DNA of 57,240 nt, from NCBI GenBank assembly GCA_903906425.1, contig CAIVKH010000303.1, positions 1 through 57,240 of the forward strand. Direction: 5' to 3'. The notes beneath the pieces are model-generated. The model saw only the letters and a program-made list of their open reading frames with translations, searched no databases and was not told where the DNA came from. Shown piece after piece: positions 46,501-57,128 of the stretch. The DNA is from an uncultured bacterium (lineage in GTDB: Bacteria; Verrucomicrobiota; Kiritimatiellia; CAIVKH01). The translations under genes and the position numbers were made by a program. Positions within the stretch are counted from its first letter, which is position 1; each line of letters opens with the position of its first letter.

Positions 46501-48144
46501 CTTCGTGTCCGTATAAAACTGCCGGACCAGCGCCGCCGCGCCCGCGGTCAGCGGGCAGGCCATGCTCGTGCCGCCGTCGAACATGTAATTCGTGTTCGGA
46601 TTCAGTCCCCATCCGGTTCCGGTGGCCGCGCGCGACCGCGTCGAAACGATGTCCGAGCCGGGCGCGACGATGTCCGGTTTTATGCGCCCGTCGTCCGTCG
46701 GCCCGCGGCTCGAAAACGCGACCATGCCCTGGTGGACGCCGTCGGCGCTTTGCGAAATATAGTCGCTGCTGACAGGGTCGTTCGCATAGTCGGTGGGCCA
46801 CGCCGCGCCATAGGTGTAGGACGAATAGCCGCCGCTGCCGGGCGGCAGGCCGACTTCCGTTCCGCCGACGGCCAGCAGATTTTTTGCCGTGGCGGGCGCG
46901 CCCATCGAGTCGGCGTCAACGATGCCGTCCTTCGGTTTCTTGTCCGTGCCGGAATTGCCGGCGGAGAAGACCAGCAGCATGTCGGGATGGTTCCACATGA
47001 ACGTGTCCGCGTCCTGCGAATCACTCGTGTATTTCCCCGCCGCGGAGCTGCCCCAGCTATCCGAATGAACGCGCGCGCCATTGGTGTAGGCCTGGATGAA
47101 CAGCGAATTCAAATCCGCCGGCAGCCCGCCGAGGCCGCCGCTCGAATCCAGCAGCGACTGGTGGACGATCTGCGCCTCGAAGGCGACGCCGCGATAAAGC
47201 CCGGTGCTCATCACGCCGCTGCCGAGGATCGAACCGGCGGTGTGCGTGCCGTGGCTGTCGGTATCGCTCCAGTCATTCGCGCGGCCCCACGCAAACGCGG
47301 CCTTGATGCGGCCGAAAAAATCCTGATGGATCGTGTTCGTGTTGCCGGTGTCCAGCCCCGTGTCCGCATGTCCGACGACCTGCCCGGCGCCGGTCAGACC
47401 GTGGCCGGTCCAGACATTCGTCACGTTCATCAACTCGCCTTTCACGGCAAGATCGTTGTGGAGTTTCGCCGGCAGATATTCCTCGATCCACTGCACCGCC
47501 GCCGACCGCACCAGTTCACTGAGATTCTGCGACGGGACAACCGCGCGCACCTTCCCGAAACGCCCGCTGTCGGCTTTCACGACGCGCCCGCCGAGTTGCG
47601 CCACCTCGTCGGCCACCTCCGCGATGTCATCCGGCGCGAACGTTACGATCGTCAGCACATTCGTCGTCGGATTCGTCGCCAGGTCGGGCCTGATTTTGAA
47701 TTGCGGACCGTACTCGCCGATCCACTGCACCTCCGTCCATCCAGCGATCTGTTGCGCCAGCGCCGGCATCACCTCGATCAGCAGCGCATTATCAGGAATA
47801 TAATCAACCACCCGCGCGCCTGCGCCGGCCAGCCGCTGCCGCGACGCCGCGTCAACCGGCCCGGCGAACTGCACCAGATACGGCAGCACGCCGCGGCGCG
47901 AAATTTTCTGCGCCGCCGCCGGCCACGCCCCGCTGCGCCGCGGCCCGGCCACGATTCCGCGTGCGCTGTCCGCCGACGTGTCCACCGCGCCCGCCCGCAT
48001 CCGCAATTGGAACGACGTCTGCGCGACGCCCGCGCCCGGCGCGATCTTCGCGATCCGCCGCGCCGCGGAGGAATCATCCGCCGTCGCCGTCAGCGCCGCG
48101 AACGCCGCCGCCACAAAAATTTTCACCTGCAAACCGAAATACAT
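43558..48144 (-). CDS. 1528-aa secreted subtilisin-like (S8) protease with Calx-beta and MAM-like domains
   Basis: Signal-like N-terminus (MYFGLQVKIFVAAAFAALTATA), a propeptide-like region (to about 240), then an S8 catalytic domain with Asp261 (GHADTGLDTG), His298 (DSHGTHTAGS) and Ser527 (GGTSMACPLTAG). A P/jelly-roll-like domain follows (to about 725), then Calx-beta modules at about 732-838 and 845-950, a MAM-like module, a third Calx-beta (about 1135-1240) and a second MAM-like module. A DSDGDGMPDWWE calcium site (about 1395) and a short C-terminal strand domain end it. Calx-beta and DxDGDG repeats imply calcium-stabilised surface display. No recognised sorting signal. Likely degrades protein in glycan-rich matter. 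Confidence 0.85.
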   Translation of the reverse strand: MYFGLQVKIFVAAAFAALTATADDSSAARRIAKIAPGAGVAQTSFQLRMRAGAVDTSADSARGIVAGPRRSGAWPAAAQKISRRGVLPYLVQFAGPVDAASRQRLAGAGARVVDYIPDNALLIEVMPALAQQIAGWTEVQWIGEYGPQFKIRPDLATNPTTNVLTIVTFAPDDIAEVADEVAQLGGRVVKADSGRFGKVRAVVPSQNLSELVRSAAVQWIEEYLPAKLHNDLAVKGELMNVTNVWTGHGLTGAGQVVGHADTGLDTGNTNTIHQDFFGRIKAAFAWGRANDWSDTDSHGTHTAGSILGSGVMSTGLYRGVAFEAQIVHQSLLDSSGGLGGLPADLNSLFIQAYTNGARVHSDSWGSSAAGKYTSDSQDADTFMWNHPDMLLVFSAGNSGTDKKPKDGIVDADSMGAPATAKNLLAVGGTEVGLPPGSGGYSSYTYGAAWPTDYANDPVSSDYISQSADGVHQGMVAFSSRGPTDDGRIKPDIVAPGSDIVSTRSRAATGTGWGLNPNTNYMFDGGTSMACPLTAGAAALVRQFYTDTKGLAAPDAALIKATMINGARTLTPGQYGTGSTREIPASPRPNSVEGWGQVNLENSLFPAAPRKLMFFDDGALTTGKSREYSVRVNSATNLNVSLAWTDYPGNLSASVELVNDLDLLVIDPDGQNYFPNGLPAADRANNVEGVDIAQPKTGAYLIRVSGYNVPQGPQPFALVISGDADVVTGGMFRFSASAYQIVEANTSAVITVQRTGGSQGTSTVQFATGAGTATAGADFAATNGTLTFAPGVTSLTFAVQILNDVLTESDETIPLVLQNATNAIIGMTTQAVVTIIDDDAPGVVQIEKASYTASEDSGAVAINVVRTGGSLGPVSVQFSTANGSATGGLDYLATNGTLTFAAGEMSKGFSVELVNDSLAEGTETLQLLLTNATGGLAIGAKSNATLVVLDDDSTTNTVLYENFEQGLPAGWSVVDYQGNGAVWRFDNPGSRANLTGGSGNFAIADSDYYGLQGMNTDLTSPLLNLVDMAAITLRFKTDFHYKTNSLMVNETAEVDLSNDGGATWWQMWAKTSDFRGPTNVVLDLSSLAAGHTNVLISFYYHNARHDFWWEVDDVEVLGQASTNHGALRFAAPQYIVGENGGAATINVSRDGGAAGTVSVQYFATNGTAVAGADFIATTGTLVFASGVTSAWFTVPVIDDELVETNKNVQLTLAAATGGATTGTPAGALLRITDNDGATGRWFATAFDSGLPAGWTITNKATTNAGWRFDNPGARTNNTGGSGTFAIADSAWAGSVDMDTELRTPPFDLAGLQTVFLEFKSDFHWYAAGGDETAAVEISPAGTSGPWTPVWQRSGEEARGPSTETVDVTSLAALRTNVVIKFHYSGVNGDWWWQVDDVRISGNTDRIDSDGDGMPDWWEAAHNLPVNIPAASTNDADGDGVSDLAEFLADTDPQNPASFLAITAISNAPARALSFLSSYQRNYDVECATSFAPVAWGLLQGNVPGNGGAIIIADTNAAPFLFYRLRTGPP

Positions 48145-48231
48145 TTTGCCGCCTCCCGCGCCACCTCACCGCAACTCCTCCGCAGATTATCACATCATGC
48201 ACCGCCGCAAAATGCAGACCGTCAAAGAAAT

Positions 48232-48278
48232 TTCCAATGATTGGAAGTTGCGGTCGCGAGATTTTCCAATGATTGGAA
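48232..48278. repeat. Phased palindrome array 14 (2 copies) in a divergent promoter region
   Basis: Exact dyads at 48232-48246 and 48264-48278, step 32, both G-centred, between the subtilisin start (48144) and the sulfatase start (48340). Confidence 0.9.
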
Positions 48279-48339
48279 AATTGATTCCGTAACGTTTCTG
48301 CGGCAGGCTGCGCAGCGGGAATTTTTTTGGAGACTCAGA

Positions 48340-49914
48340 ATGAAAATCAGGCAGTTGCTTTTGGCAATGATCGCGGCGGGCTCGTTGTCCGCGGCGGCGG
48401 CGGATGCGCCGGCGAAACGGCCGAATATTCTTTTCATCTTCGCGGATGACCACGCGTGGCAGGCGGTCAGCGCCTACAACGAGTCGCGGCATCTGAACCA
48501 GACGCCGAACATTGACCGGCTGGCGAAGGAGGGCATCCGCTTCGACCGCTGCCTGGTCCCGAATTCGATCTGCGGGCCGAGCCGCGCGACGGTGATGACC
48601 GGAAAATACAATCACCTGAACGGATTTTATAACAACACGAACTGCAAGTTCGACGGCTCGCAGCAAACTTTCCCGAAGCTGCTCAAGGCCGCGGGCTATC
48701 AGACGGCCGTCGTCGGCAAGTGGCACCTGGAAAGCGATCCGACGGGCTTCGACTTCTGGCAGATTCTTCACGGGCAGGGCGTGTATTACAACCCGGGGAT
48801 GAATCGCAACGGCGAGAATGTGAAGCTGGACGGCTACGTCACCGACCTGATCACCGACGCCGCGCTGGACTGGCTGAAGGGCCGCGACAAATCAAAACCG
48901 TTCCTGATGATGTGCCATCACAAGGCGCCGCATCGCGAGTGGTCGCCGGCGCTGCGCGATCTGAACTGGGACAACGACCGCGATTATCCGCCGCCTGATT
49001 CGCTCTTCGACGATTACTCCGGCCGCGGAGCCGCCGAAAAGAATCAGGACATGAGCATTGAAAAGACGATGACGCCGCACGACAACAAGCTCGTACCGAT
49101 GAAGGGCATGACGCCCGATCAGGAGAAGGTGTGGAATGCGTACTACGAACCGCGCAACGAAAAATTCCGCGCGGCGAACCTGACGGGCAGGGACCTTGTG
49201 AAATGGAAATACAACCGCTACATGCACGACTATCTCGGCTGCATCAAAGCCGTGGATGACAACGTCGGCAGGCTTCTGAAATATCTCGATGACGAAGGCA
49301 TCGCCGACAACACCATCGTCGTCTATTCCTCCGACCAGGGATTTTTCCTCGGCGAGCACGGCTGGTTCGACAAGCGCTGGATTTTCGAAGAATCCGCGCG
49401 CTCCCCGCTGCTCGTGCGCTGGCCCGGCGTGACCAAGCCCGGCACGGTCAAAAAGGAAATCGTCTCGAATCTCGATTTCGCCGAGACGTTCCTCGAAGCC
49501 GCCGGCGTGCCGGTTCCCGCCGACATGCAGGGCCGCAGTTTTGTTCCGCTGCTCAAGGGCGAAACACCCGCGGACTGGCGGAAAAGTTTTTATTACCAGT
49601 ATTACGAATATCCCACGCCCCACCACGTCCGCCCGCACTACGGCGTCGTCACCGACCGCTACAAGCTCGTCCACTTCGAATCGTTCGGCGCGGAAACCGA
49701 TTACTGGGAGCTGTTCGATCTCGAAAAAGATCCGCACGAAATGAAGAGCGTGCTCGACCAGCCCGACTACACGACGACGCAGGCCGGGCTGACGAAGGAA
49801 CTCGCCCGTCTTCGCGCCGAACTGAAAGTTCCCGACCACATCTCGCCCTCCGCCTACGGCAACGTCAACCCGTCCGCGCCCGACGGCGGAAAAAAACGCC
49901 GCGCGGCGAAATAA
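48340..49914 (+). CDS. Secreted type I sulfatase (N-acetylglucosamine-6-sulfatase-like)
   Basis: 524 aa; ATG 48340 follows GGAG. Signal peptide [21 protein letters not shown]. Formylglycine motif [11 protein letters not shown] (Cys78, canonical CxPSR), metal ligands Asp36/Asp37 (IFADDHAWQ), [16 protein letters not shown], and [18 protein letters not shown], the last typical of S1 members acting on GlcNAc-6-sulfate or similar host/algal glycans. The frame opens upstream at 48241 only by reading through array 14. Substrate class is inference from the HKAPHR and GEHGWFDKR blocks. Confidence 0.9.
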   Translation: MKIRQLLLAMIAAGSLSAAAADAPAKRPNILFIFADDHAWQAVSAYNESRHLNQTPNIDRLAKEGIRFDRCLVPNSICGPSRATVMTGKYNHLNGFYNNTNCKFDGSQQTFPKLLKAAGYQTAVVGKWHLESDPTGFDFWQILHGQGVYYNPGMNRNGENVKLDGYVTDLITDAALDWLKGRDKSKPFLMMCHHKAPHREWSPALRDLNWDNDRDYPPPDSLFDDYSGRGAAEKNQDMSIEKTMTPHDNKLVPMKGMTPDQEKVWNAYYEPRNEKFRAANLTGRDLVKWKYNRYMHDYLGCIKAVDDNVGRLLKYLDDEGIADNTIVVYSSDQGFFLGEHGWFDKRWIFEESARSPLLVRWPGVTKPGTVKKEIVSNLDFAETFLEAAGVPVPADMQGRSFVPLLKGETPADWRKSFYYQYYEYPTPHHVRPHYGVVTDRYKLVHFESFGAETDYWELFDLEKDPHEMKSVLDQPDYTTTQAGLTKELARLRAELKVPDHISPSAYGNVNPSAPDGGKKRRAAK

Positions 49915-50022
49915 TCGTCGCGCAAATAATCGCGGCCCGCACGCCGGGGCGTGACAGCAAATGGAATTTCCCGCCGCCGGGGAATTGCGCGCCGTCGCTT
50001 TCCGCTAATCTGTAACGGAAAT

Positions 50023-50041
50023 TCAGGATTCCTAATTCTGA
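50023..50041. promoter_or_regulatory. Possible operator dyad upstream of acs
   Basis: TCAGGATT-CCT-AATTCTGA, 7 of 8 arm positions symmetric, in the 256-bp gap before acs (49915-50170). The gap holds no gene and no palindrome array. The protein that would bind is unknown. Confidence 0.25.
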
Positions 50042-50170
50042 CGGCCTCGTTGTTTCCACTACCAATGTCCGCGAAATTTGCGCGTAGTGAACGGGGCGCG
50101 TAACATTGCGGCGCCGGGCCGCAGCCATGTGTCCCGGTGATGGTGTTGCAGAAAGTGAAGGGAGCGGGCG

Positions 50171-52156
<1,986 letters not shown>

Positions 52157-52168
52157 TTTTTACAAACT

Positions 52169-52247
52169 TTCCAATCATTGGAAATTTCCCGGCGCGGAAC
52201 TTCCAATGATTGGCAACTTCACGATTCAAATTTGCCAATGATTGGAA
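52169..52247. repeat. Phased palindrome array 15 (3 copies, two imperfect) at a convergent junction
   Basis: Exact dyad 52169-52183, TTCCAATGATTGGCA (52201-52215) and TGCCAATGATTGGAA (52233-52247), both steps 32. Starts 12 bp after the acs stop and ends 27 bp before the methyltransferase stop; no promoter is expected here. Confidence 0.9.
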
Positions 52248-52274
52248 AATACGCGGCCGGGCCGGATCGGATTT

Positions 52275-53531
52275 TCAGGCGCCGGTGAGCCGCTGCCAGA
52301 ATGATTTCGGAGGAGGGGGCTGCGGCTTTTCAAGGCTTGCGACTTCGATGGCCGCGCCGGGGCCGGCGATGTTGAACTGGCTTCCGCGCTGCGTCACGAA
52401 CGGCTTGAGCCGCAGCGTTCCTTCCTGCGCGGGGATGCGAATCTTTACGCCGACGAGCGTGCCGAGTCCGGGCGGAAGGAAGTTGCACGTCGGGATGGCG
52501 TCCTCGATTCGCGCGGCAAGAGTTTCAACGGCATGGCCGTCGCGGCGAAGTTCCCAGCCGCAGCCGGCGACGATGGCGTCGGACGCGTCCTGAACGTGCC
52601 ACATGCGGCTGGAGCGGTTGATCACGTTCAACAAAATATCAATGGTCTGTCCGGGCTGGACCGTCGCCGGTACGGCGGCGAATTCGACGGTGGCCTGCTG
52701 GTCGGCGGTCGCGACGGGGCCGGGCGGCGGGAGGCCGAGCACGTTTTTTGAACCTTCCTTGAGGCCGATGCACGTGGTGTGGGGCATGAGCTGCGGATTG
52801 TTCCGGTCGCGAAACAGCAGGAAAAATGTCGGGCCGCGCAAAACTTTTTCGTAGCCGCAGGCGGTGACCATGTTCACCAGGCAGGTGGGCGACGGAACGA
52901 AATGGACATAGGGAATCTGGTGGCCGCGATACTGCACCGCGGAGTGCCCTTCGAGCGAGAGTTCCACTTCGGTGGTGATGATGAATGAGTCGCGGCTGAC
53001 CGACGCCATGCGCTGCAGCGCGATGAGCGGGCCGAACAGGTGCATGAGCATGCTGCCGCAATGCACGAGATCGAAGGTGCCGACGGTTTCGGGGCGCAGG
53101 TCATAGACACTGCACAGCCGGTAATCGAGTTTCGATTTGAGCAGGCAGGAAGCGATGCGCAGTTGCTCGCCAAATGCGCCGGGCGCCGAGCGGCCCTTCG
53201 GCCGCAGCGTGTCGTTGCCATGCAGGATGCTGAAATCGGTGTCGAAGAAATCGGCGATGTCGGACGCGGTGACGCTGCGCGCATTCTTCCTTTCCAGTTC
53301 GAAGGCCCAGAAGCCGTTGCCTGATCCGATGTCGAGGCAGTCCGCGCGGCTGAGATCGGCAAACGGGAGGTAGTGTTCGACGTAGGGATACAGATCGAAT
53401 TCGCCCTGCGTGGTGAAGGAATCATCCAGCTTGACCGAGTGGTACCACGTCATTTCCCGCGCGCGGGCCAGCAAGTCCGTGCGCGACTTCTGAAATTCGG
53501 GAAACCCTTCAATTTTTCCATCAAATGCCAT
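52275..53531 (-). CDS. SAM-dependent methyltransferase with C-terminal beta domain
   Basis: 418 aa. Residues about 60-260 form a class I methyltransferase: SAM site CLDIGSGNGFWAFELERK, acidic ASDIADF, and VGTFDLVHCGSMLMHLFGPLIALQRM. The beginning (AREMTWYHSVKLDD...TQGEFD) resembles CmoB/DUF1698-type enzymes, including the W-H-S-I/V-L pattern. Residues about 300-400 form a strand-rich Ig-like domain (VPATVQPGQTIDILLNVINRSSRMW) like those appended to cell-surface glycan enzymes. A role modifying surface glycan is more likely than tRNA; this is inference. ATG 53531 is 9 nt past AGGAG; the much longer frame upstream is not used. Confidence 0.75.
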   Translation of the reverse strand: MAFDGKIEGFPEFQKSRTDLLARAREMTWYHSVKLDDSFTTQGEFDLYPYVEHYLPFADLSRADCLDIGSGNGFWAFELERKNARSVTASDIADFFDTDFSILHGNDTLRPKGRSAPGAFGEQLRIASCLLKSKLDYRLCSVYDLRPETVGTFDLVHCGSMLMHLFGPLIALQRMASVSRDSFIITTEVELSLEGHSAVQYRGHQIPYVHFVPSPTCLVNMVTACGYEKVLRGPTFFLLFRDRNNPQLMPHTTCIGLKEGSKNVLGLPPPGPVATADQQATVEFAAVPATVQPGQTIDILLNVINRSSRMWHVQDASDAIVAGCGWELRRDGHAVETLAARIEDAIPTCNFLPPGLGTLVGVKIRIPAQEGTLRLKPFVTQRGSQFNIAGPGAAIEVASLEKPQPPPPKSFWQRLTGA

Positions 53532-53652
53532 GACCATTATCTCCTGCGAAAGATTTACCACTAGCATTGAAACCGCCGGTATGCACGCGGTATCTTCATT
53601 GGCGGCACGGCATTTGCTAGTCCAAGGAGAAGCCGTATAAGGATAGGTGGGA

Positions 53653-56600
53653 ATGAAGCAAAAGATTGTCATCATTTCTTTTTGTGTGGCGCTTGCGTGG
53701 ATGCGGGCCGGGGCGGCCACGTACACCGTGCCCGGTAATTTCGCCAGCATCCAGGACGCGATGAACAACGCGCCGGACGACAGCACGATTCTCGTTGCGC
53801 CAGGCACGAACGGCTACATCCAGGCGCTGAATCTGAACAAGAGGCTTTGCTTCAAATCAACGGCCGGTGCCGCGGCAACCCGGGTCAATGGCGGCGGGAC
53901 CTCGATGCTGCTGCGCATCGAAAATGGCGGGTCGTATGCGGGCGATCCGTTCATGGCGCTCACGTTCGACGGCTTCACGTTTGAAAACGGCATGGGCATC
54001 GTCAACACGTTCGCCCCCGTCGTGGCTGCCGGGGCCAACGTGACTTTCCTCAACTGCGTTTTTCAGAACAACTACAGCCCCGACAAGGGCGGTGCGGTCC
54101 TCGTATTTGGCGTCGGCGGCCAGGCCACCTTCGTCAACTGCCTTTTCCAGTACAACTGGACGGACCTCAACGCGGGCGCGGCCCAGATCAACGGCGACGA
54201 GTCGCGCGGATATTTCAAGGACTGTGTCTTCCTCAGCAACACCTGTCGCACACCGTCCGGCAACGAAGGCGGCGCCATCGTGTTTGCGGCGGGCAACGGC
54301 GAGGTCGTGAACTGCACCTTCCGCAGCAACTCCGCAAATTATGCGGGCGGCGCCATCATTTGCACGACGCCCTTCACCTATCCCATGAACACCGTTCTGG
54401 TTTCCGGCTGCGTCTTCGACGGCAACTTTGCCCAGCGCGCGATTCCGGATGCGGCGCTGCCGCCGACCGAGGGCGGGGCCATCGTCGCCGAGCACAACAT
54501 GAACGTGATCGTCAGCGGATGCGTGTTCACCAACTGCCACGCGATGTCGGCTGGCGCCGTGAGCTGTTACCAGGCGGCGCTTCGCGTCCAAGACTCCGTG
54601 TTCGACAATTGCGTCGCCAGTGGCACCAATCTTCTCGGCTCCGGGGGCGCCATCGGGGCGAATTCGTACGATCCCAATGCGCAGGACAATCCCAACGCAT
54701 CGCTGTGGATTGAGAACTGCGCGATCCGCAATTGCACCGCGCCCGCCGGCGGGGCGATTTTTGCGCAGGGAGATTTTTATCACGGAACGGACGCCGCCCA
54801 CCGGACGCCGGTCACGCTGCGCAATGTCGTCATGGACAACTGCCGCGCGACGACGGCGGGCAACAGTTACGGCAACGGCGGCGGCATGAATTTCAACCTC
54901 GCGAATGTCCAGGCGACCAATCTCTACATTTTGAACTGCGTCGCCGAGCACAACGGCGGCGGATTCGAAATGGTGCAGAACACTTCGATGACGCTGAACA
55001 ATTCGTTCATTGTCGGTTGCAGCGCATCCGTGCAGGGCTCGTCGTACGACTGCCCCGTCGCGCCCTTTCCCGTGTTCATGAACTCGGTTCAGGCCTACAA
55101 CAAAGGCTCGGGCACCGCCTCGCTTTCATCGCTTCTGGCCGCACCGACGCTTTCGTTCGGGCCGCGCAGCTATCTGACCTACCTGGATCTGCCCTACAGC
55201 AGTTCGGCCTCCATTTCGCCGCGCATCGGCGCGCTGCCGAATCGCGGAGGATTCGCCGCCGGCATCGCGGTTGACACCGCGATGACGAGCAACACGACCT
55301 ATGCGCTCAGCTCGCAATTCAGCGCGAAGCAGGCAGGCATCACCTACACGCCGTACGGAATTGTCGGCGTGCCCTACGGCGGAACGCCGCCCGTCCTGCC
55401 GGCGGTGATCGAGGCGGAGAATTTCAACACGCTCGGCAGCCACATCTCCTACGGCGATTCCTCCCCGGCGAACCTCGGCGGCGCGTACCGCCCCGGCGAA
55501 GGCGTTGACATCGCCGCCGATTCATCGGCCGGCGGCGGCTACGCGGTCGGATGGATCGAGGCCGGCGAATGGATGGAATACGATTTCAAGGTTGCGCATC
55601 CCGATGTCTTCGGCATTTCGACGCGCGTTGCATCGCCGGCCGGCGGCGGAAGTTTTTATCTGCAGCTTGATGGCGCGGACGTCACCGGCACCATCAACGT
55701 TCCGTCCACCGGCGGCTGGTCATCGTGGCAAAATGTAACCCTGCCGAATGCCGCGATCGCCGCCGGCGATCACATCCTGCGTTTTGTCGCGGTGTCATCC
55801 GGCTTCAACATGGATTCGATCCGGTTCAACAGCTCGGGCCCCGTTCTGGCCGTCGCGCCCGGCTCGCTGACGCGCACCGTCAAGGTCGGAAGTGATGCCG
55901 CGGCGCAGGCGATTCAAATCACGAACTCCGGCGGCTCGAACATGCCGTTTGTCATCACCGACAGCGCCGCGTGGCTGTCGGTCGCGCCGACGAACAGCGC
56001 GGTCGCATCCGGCGCCTCGACGTCCGCCGTCGTGAGCTACGCGACCGCGGGCCTCGCCACCGGCGACTACAGCGCCGTCATCACGATCACTGCGAGCGTC
56101 GCCTCCGGATCGCCCGCGCAGATTCCCGTCACGCTGCGCGTGCGGCCCGCGCAAACGGTCGCCGGCGACTTTGACGGCGACGCCTCGGCGGACATCGCCG
56201 TCTTCTGGCCGGCGGGCGGCGCGTGGAATGTTCTGAAAAGCTCGAGCCAGCAGAACCTGCCGTTCCAACTCGGATGGAGCGCCGACGTTCCGGTCGTCGC
56301 CGACTACGACGGCGATGGCAAGGCCGACTTCGCCGTTTTCGACCCGACCGTCGGCAACTGGTACATCATCCAAAGCTCCACCGGAAATCTCCTCATGAAG
56401 AACTGGGGCTGGAGCCGCGAAATCCCGGTGCCCGCCGACTACGACGGCGACGGCAAGACCGACATCGCCGTCTTCGACCCGCCCACCGGCATGTGGTACA
56501 TCCTGCTTTCATCGACCGGCCAGATGCGTACGCAGCAGTGGGGCTGGAGCCAGGCCATCCCCGTGCCCGCCGACTACGACGGCGACGGCAAAGCCGACAT

Positions 56601-57015
56601 CGCCACCTACGTTCCCGGCACCGGCTCATGGGCGATCCTGCAGAGCAGCAACGGCCAGGCCCGCGTTCAAAACTGGGGCTGGTTCCAGGCCATGCCCGTG
56701 CCCGCCGACTACGACGGCGACGGCAGAGCCGACATCGCCACCTACGTTCCGGGCGCCGGCCAGTGGCACATCCTCCGCAGCAGCGACGGCGGCCTCACCC
56801 AGCAGAACTGGGGCTGGAGCATGGCCGCACCCGTGCCCGCCGACTATGACGGCGACGGCAAAGCCGACATCGCCACCTACACGCCGGCCGCCGGCCTCTG
56901 GTTTGTCCTCAAGAGCAGCGACGGCGGAATGATCCAGCAGAACTGGGGCTGGAGCCAGGCCGTCCCCGTCGCCCCGCAATTCCAGATCAACCGTCGCTAC
57001 TTCCCGAACCCGTAA
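53653..57015 (+). CDS. 1120-aa secreted beta-helix / CBM6 / FG-GAP protein
   Basis: Signal peptide MKQKIVIISFCVALAWMRAGAA. Residues about 25-540 form a right-handed parallel beta-helix with repeated 'F..N......GGAI' turns (GCVFDGNFAQ, EGGAIVAEH, NCTFRSNSANYAGGAI), as in chlamydial Pmp-type and pectate-lyase-like surface proteins. Residues about 580-725 are a CBM6 (VIEAENFNTLGS, GEGVDIA, VGWIEAGEWMEYDF, GWSSWQNV). A BACON/Ig-like module follows (about 735-835), then six exact 45-residue FG-GAP-like repeats with DYDGDGKADIA calcium loops and a NWGWSQAIPVPA linker. It probably binds glycan at the surface. ATG 53653 follows AAGGATAGGTGG; GTG 53647 is possible. Confidence 0.8.
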   Translation: MKQKIVIISFCVALAWMRAGAATYTVPGNFASIQDAMNNAPDDSTILVAPGTNGYIQALNLNKRLCFKSTAGAAATRVNGGGTSMLLRIENGGSYAGDPFMALTFDGFTFENGMGIVNTFAPVVAAGANVTFLNCVFQNNYSPDKGGAVLVFGVGGQATFVNCLFQYNWTDLNAGAAQINGDESRGYFKDCVFLSNTCRTPSGNEGGAIVFAAGNGEVVNCTFRSNSANYAGGAIICTTPFTYPMNTVLVSGCVFDGNFAQRAIPDAALPPTEGGAIVAEHNMNVIVSGCVFTNCHAMSAGAVSCYQAALRVQDSVFDNCVASGTNLLGSGGAIGANSYDPNAQDNPNASLWIENCAIRNCTAPAGGAIFAQGDFYHGTDAAHRTPVTLRNVVMDNCRATTAGNSYGNGGGMNFNLANVQATNLYILNCVAEHNGGGFEMVQNTSMTLNNSFIVGCSASVQGSSYDCPVAPFPVFMNSVQAYNKGSGTASLSSLLAAPTLSFGPRSYLTYLDLPYSSSASISPRIGALPNRGGFAAGIAVDTAMTSNTTYALSSQFSAKQAGITYTPYGIVGVPYGGTPPVLPAVIEAENFNTLGSHISYGDSSPANLGGAYRPGEGVDIAADSSAGGGYAVGWIEAGEWMEYDFKVAHPDVFGISTRVASPAGGGSFYLQLDGADVTGTINVPSTGGWSSWQNVTLPNAAIAAGDHILRFVAVSSGFNMDSIRFNSSGPVLAVAPGSLTRTVKVGSDAAAQAIQITNSGGSNMPFVITDSAAWLSVAPTNSAVASGASTSAVVSYATAGLATGDYSAVITITASVASGSPAQIPVTLRVRPAQTVAGDFDGDASADIAVFWPAGGAWNVLKSSSQQNLPFQLGWSADVPVVADYDGDGKADFAVFDPTVGNWYIIQSSTGNLLMKNWGWSREIPVPADYDGDGKTDIAVFDPPTGMWYILLSSTGQMRTQQWGWSQAIPVPADYDGDGKADIATYVPGTGSWAILQSSNGQARVQNWGWFQAMPVPADYDGDGRADIATYVPGAGQWHILRSSDGGLTQQNWGWSMAAPVPADYDGDGKADIATYTPAAGLWFVLKSSDGGMIQQNWGWSQAVPVAPQFQINRRYFPNP
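56158..56967 (+). repeat. Six tandem 135-bp coding repeats (FG-GAP-like, 45 residues each)
   Basis: Every unit is exactly 45 residues from V(P/V/A)(A/G)D(Y/F)DGD to the next, with an Asp-rich calcium loop and a closing WGW(S/F) block (LGW in the first). Later units are more alike than the first two, so expansion was toward the C-terminus. Confidence 0.85.
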
Positions 57016-57044
57016 CCGCCCCGCCCCGCGCCTCCGCGCAAAAT

Positions 57045-57125
57045 TTCCAATCATTGGAAAACGCCGCGCCCGAAAACTTCCAACCATTGGAAAGAATGAA
57101 GGGCGGCGGGTTCCAATCATTGGAA
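57045..57125. repeat. Phased palindrome array 16 (3 copies, one imperfect) at a convergent junction
   Basis: Exact dyads at 57045-57059 and 57111-57125 flank TTCCAACCATTGGAA (57078-57092); both steps 33. It begins 30 bp past the beta-helix gene stop and ends 3 bp before the stop of the next, minus-strand gene. Confidence 0.9.
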
Positions 57126-57128
57126 GTT

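Noticed and set aside
52169-52247. Palindrome arrays as intrinsic terminators
   Set aside because: The RNA hairpin would have about 6 A/U-rich pairs with a 3-nt loop and no T-run, and arrays 11, 12 and 14 lie where no transcript ends.
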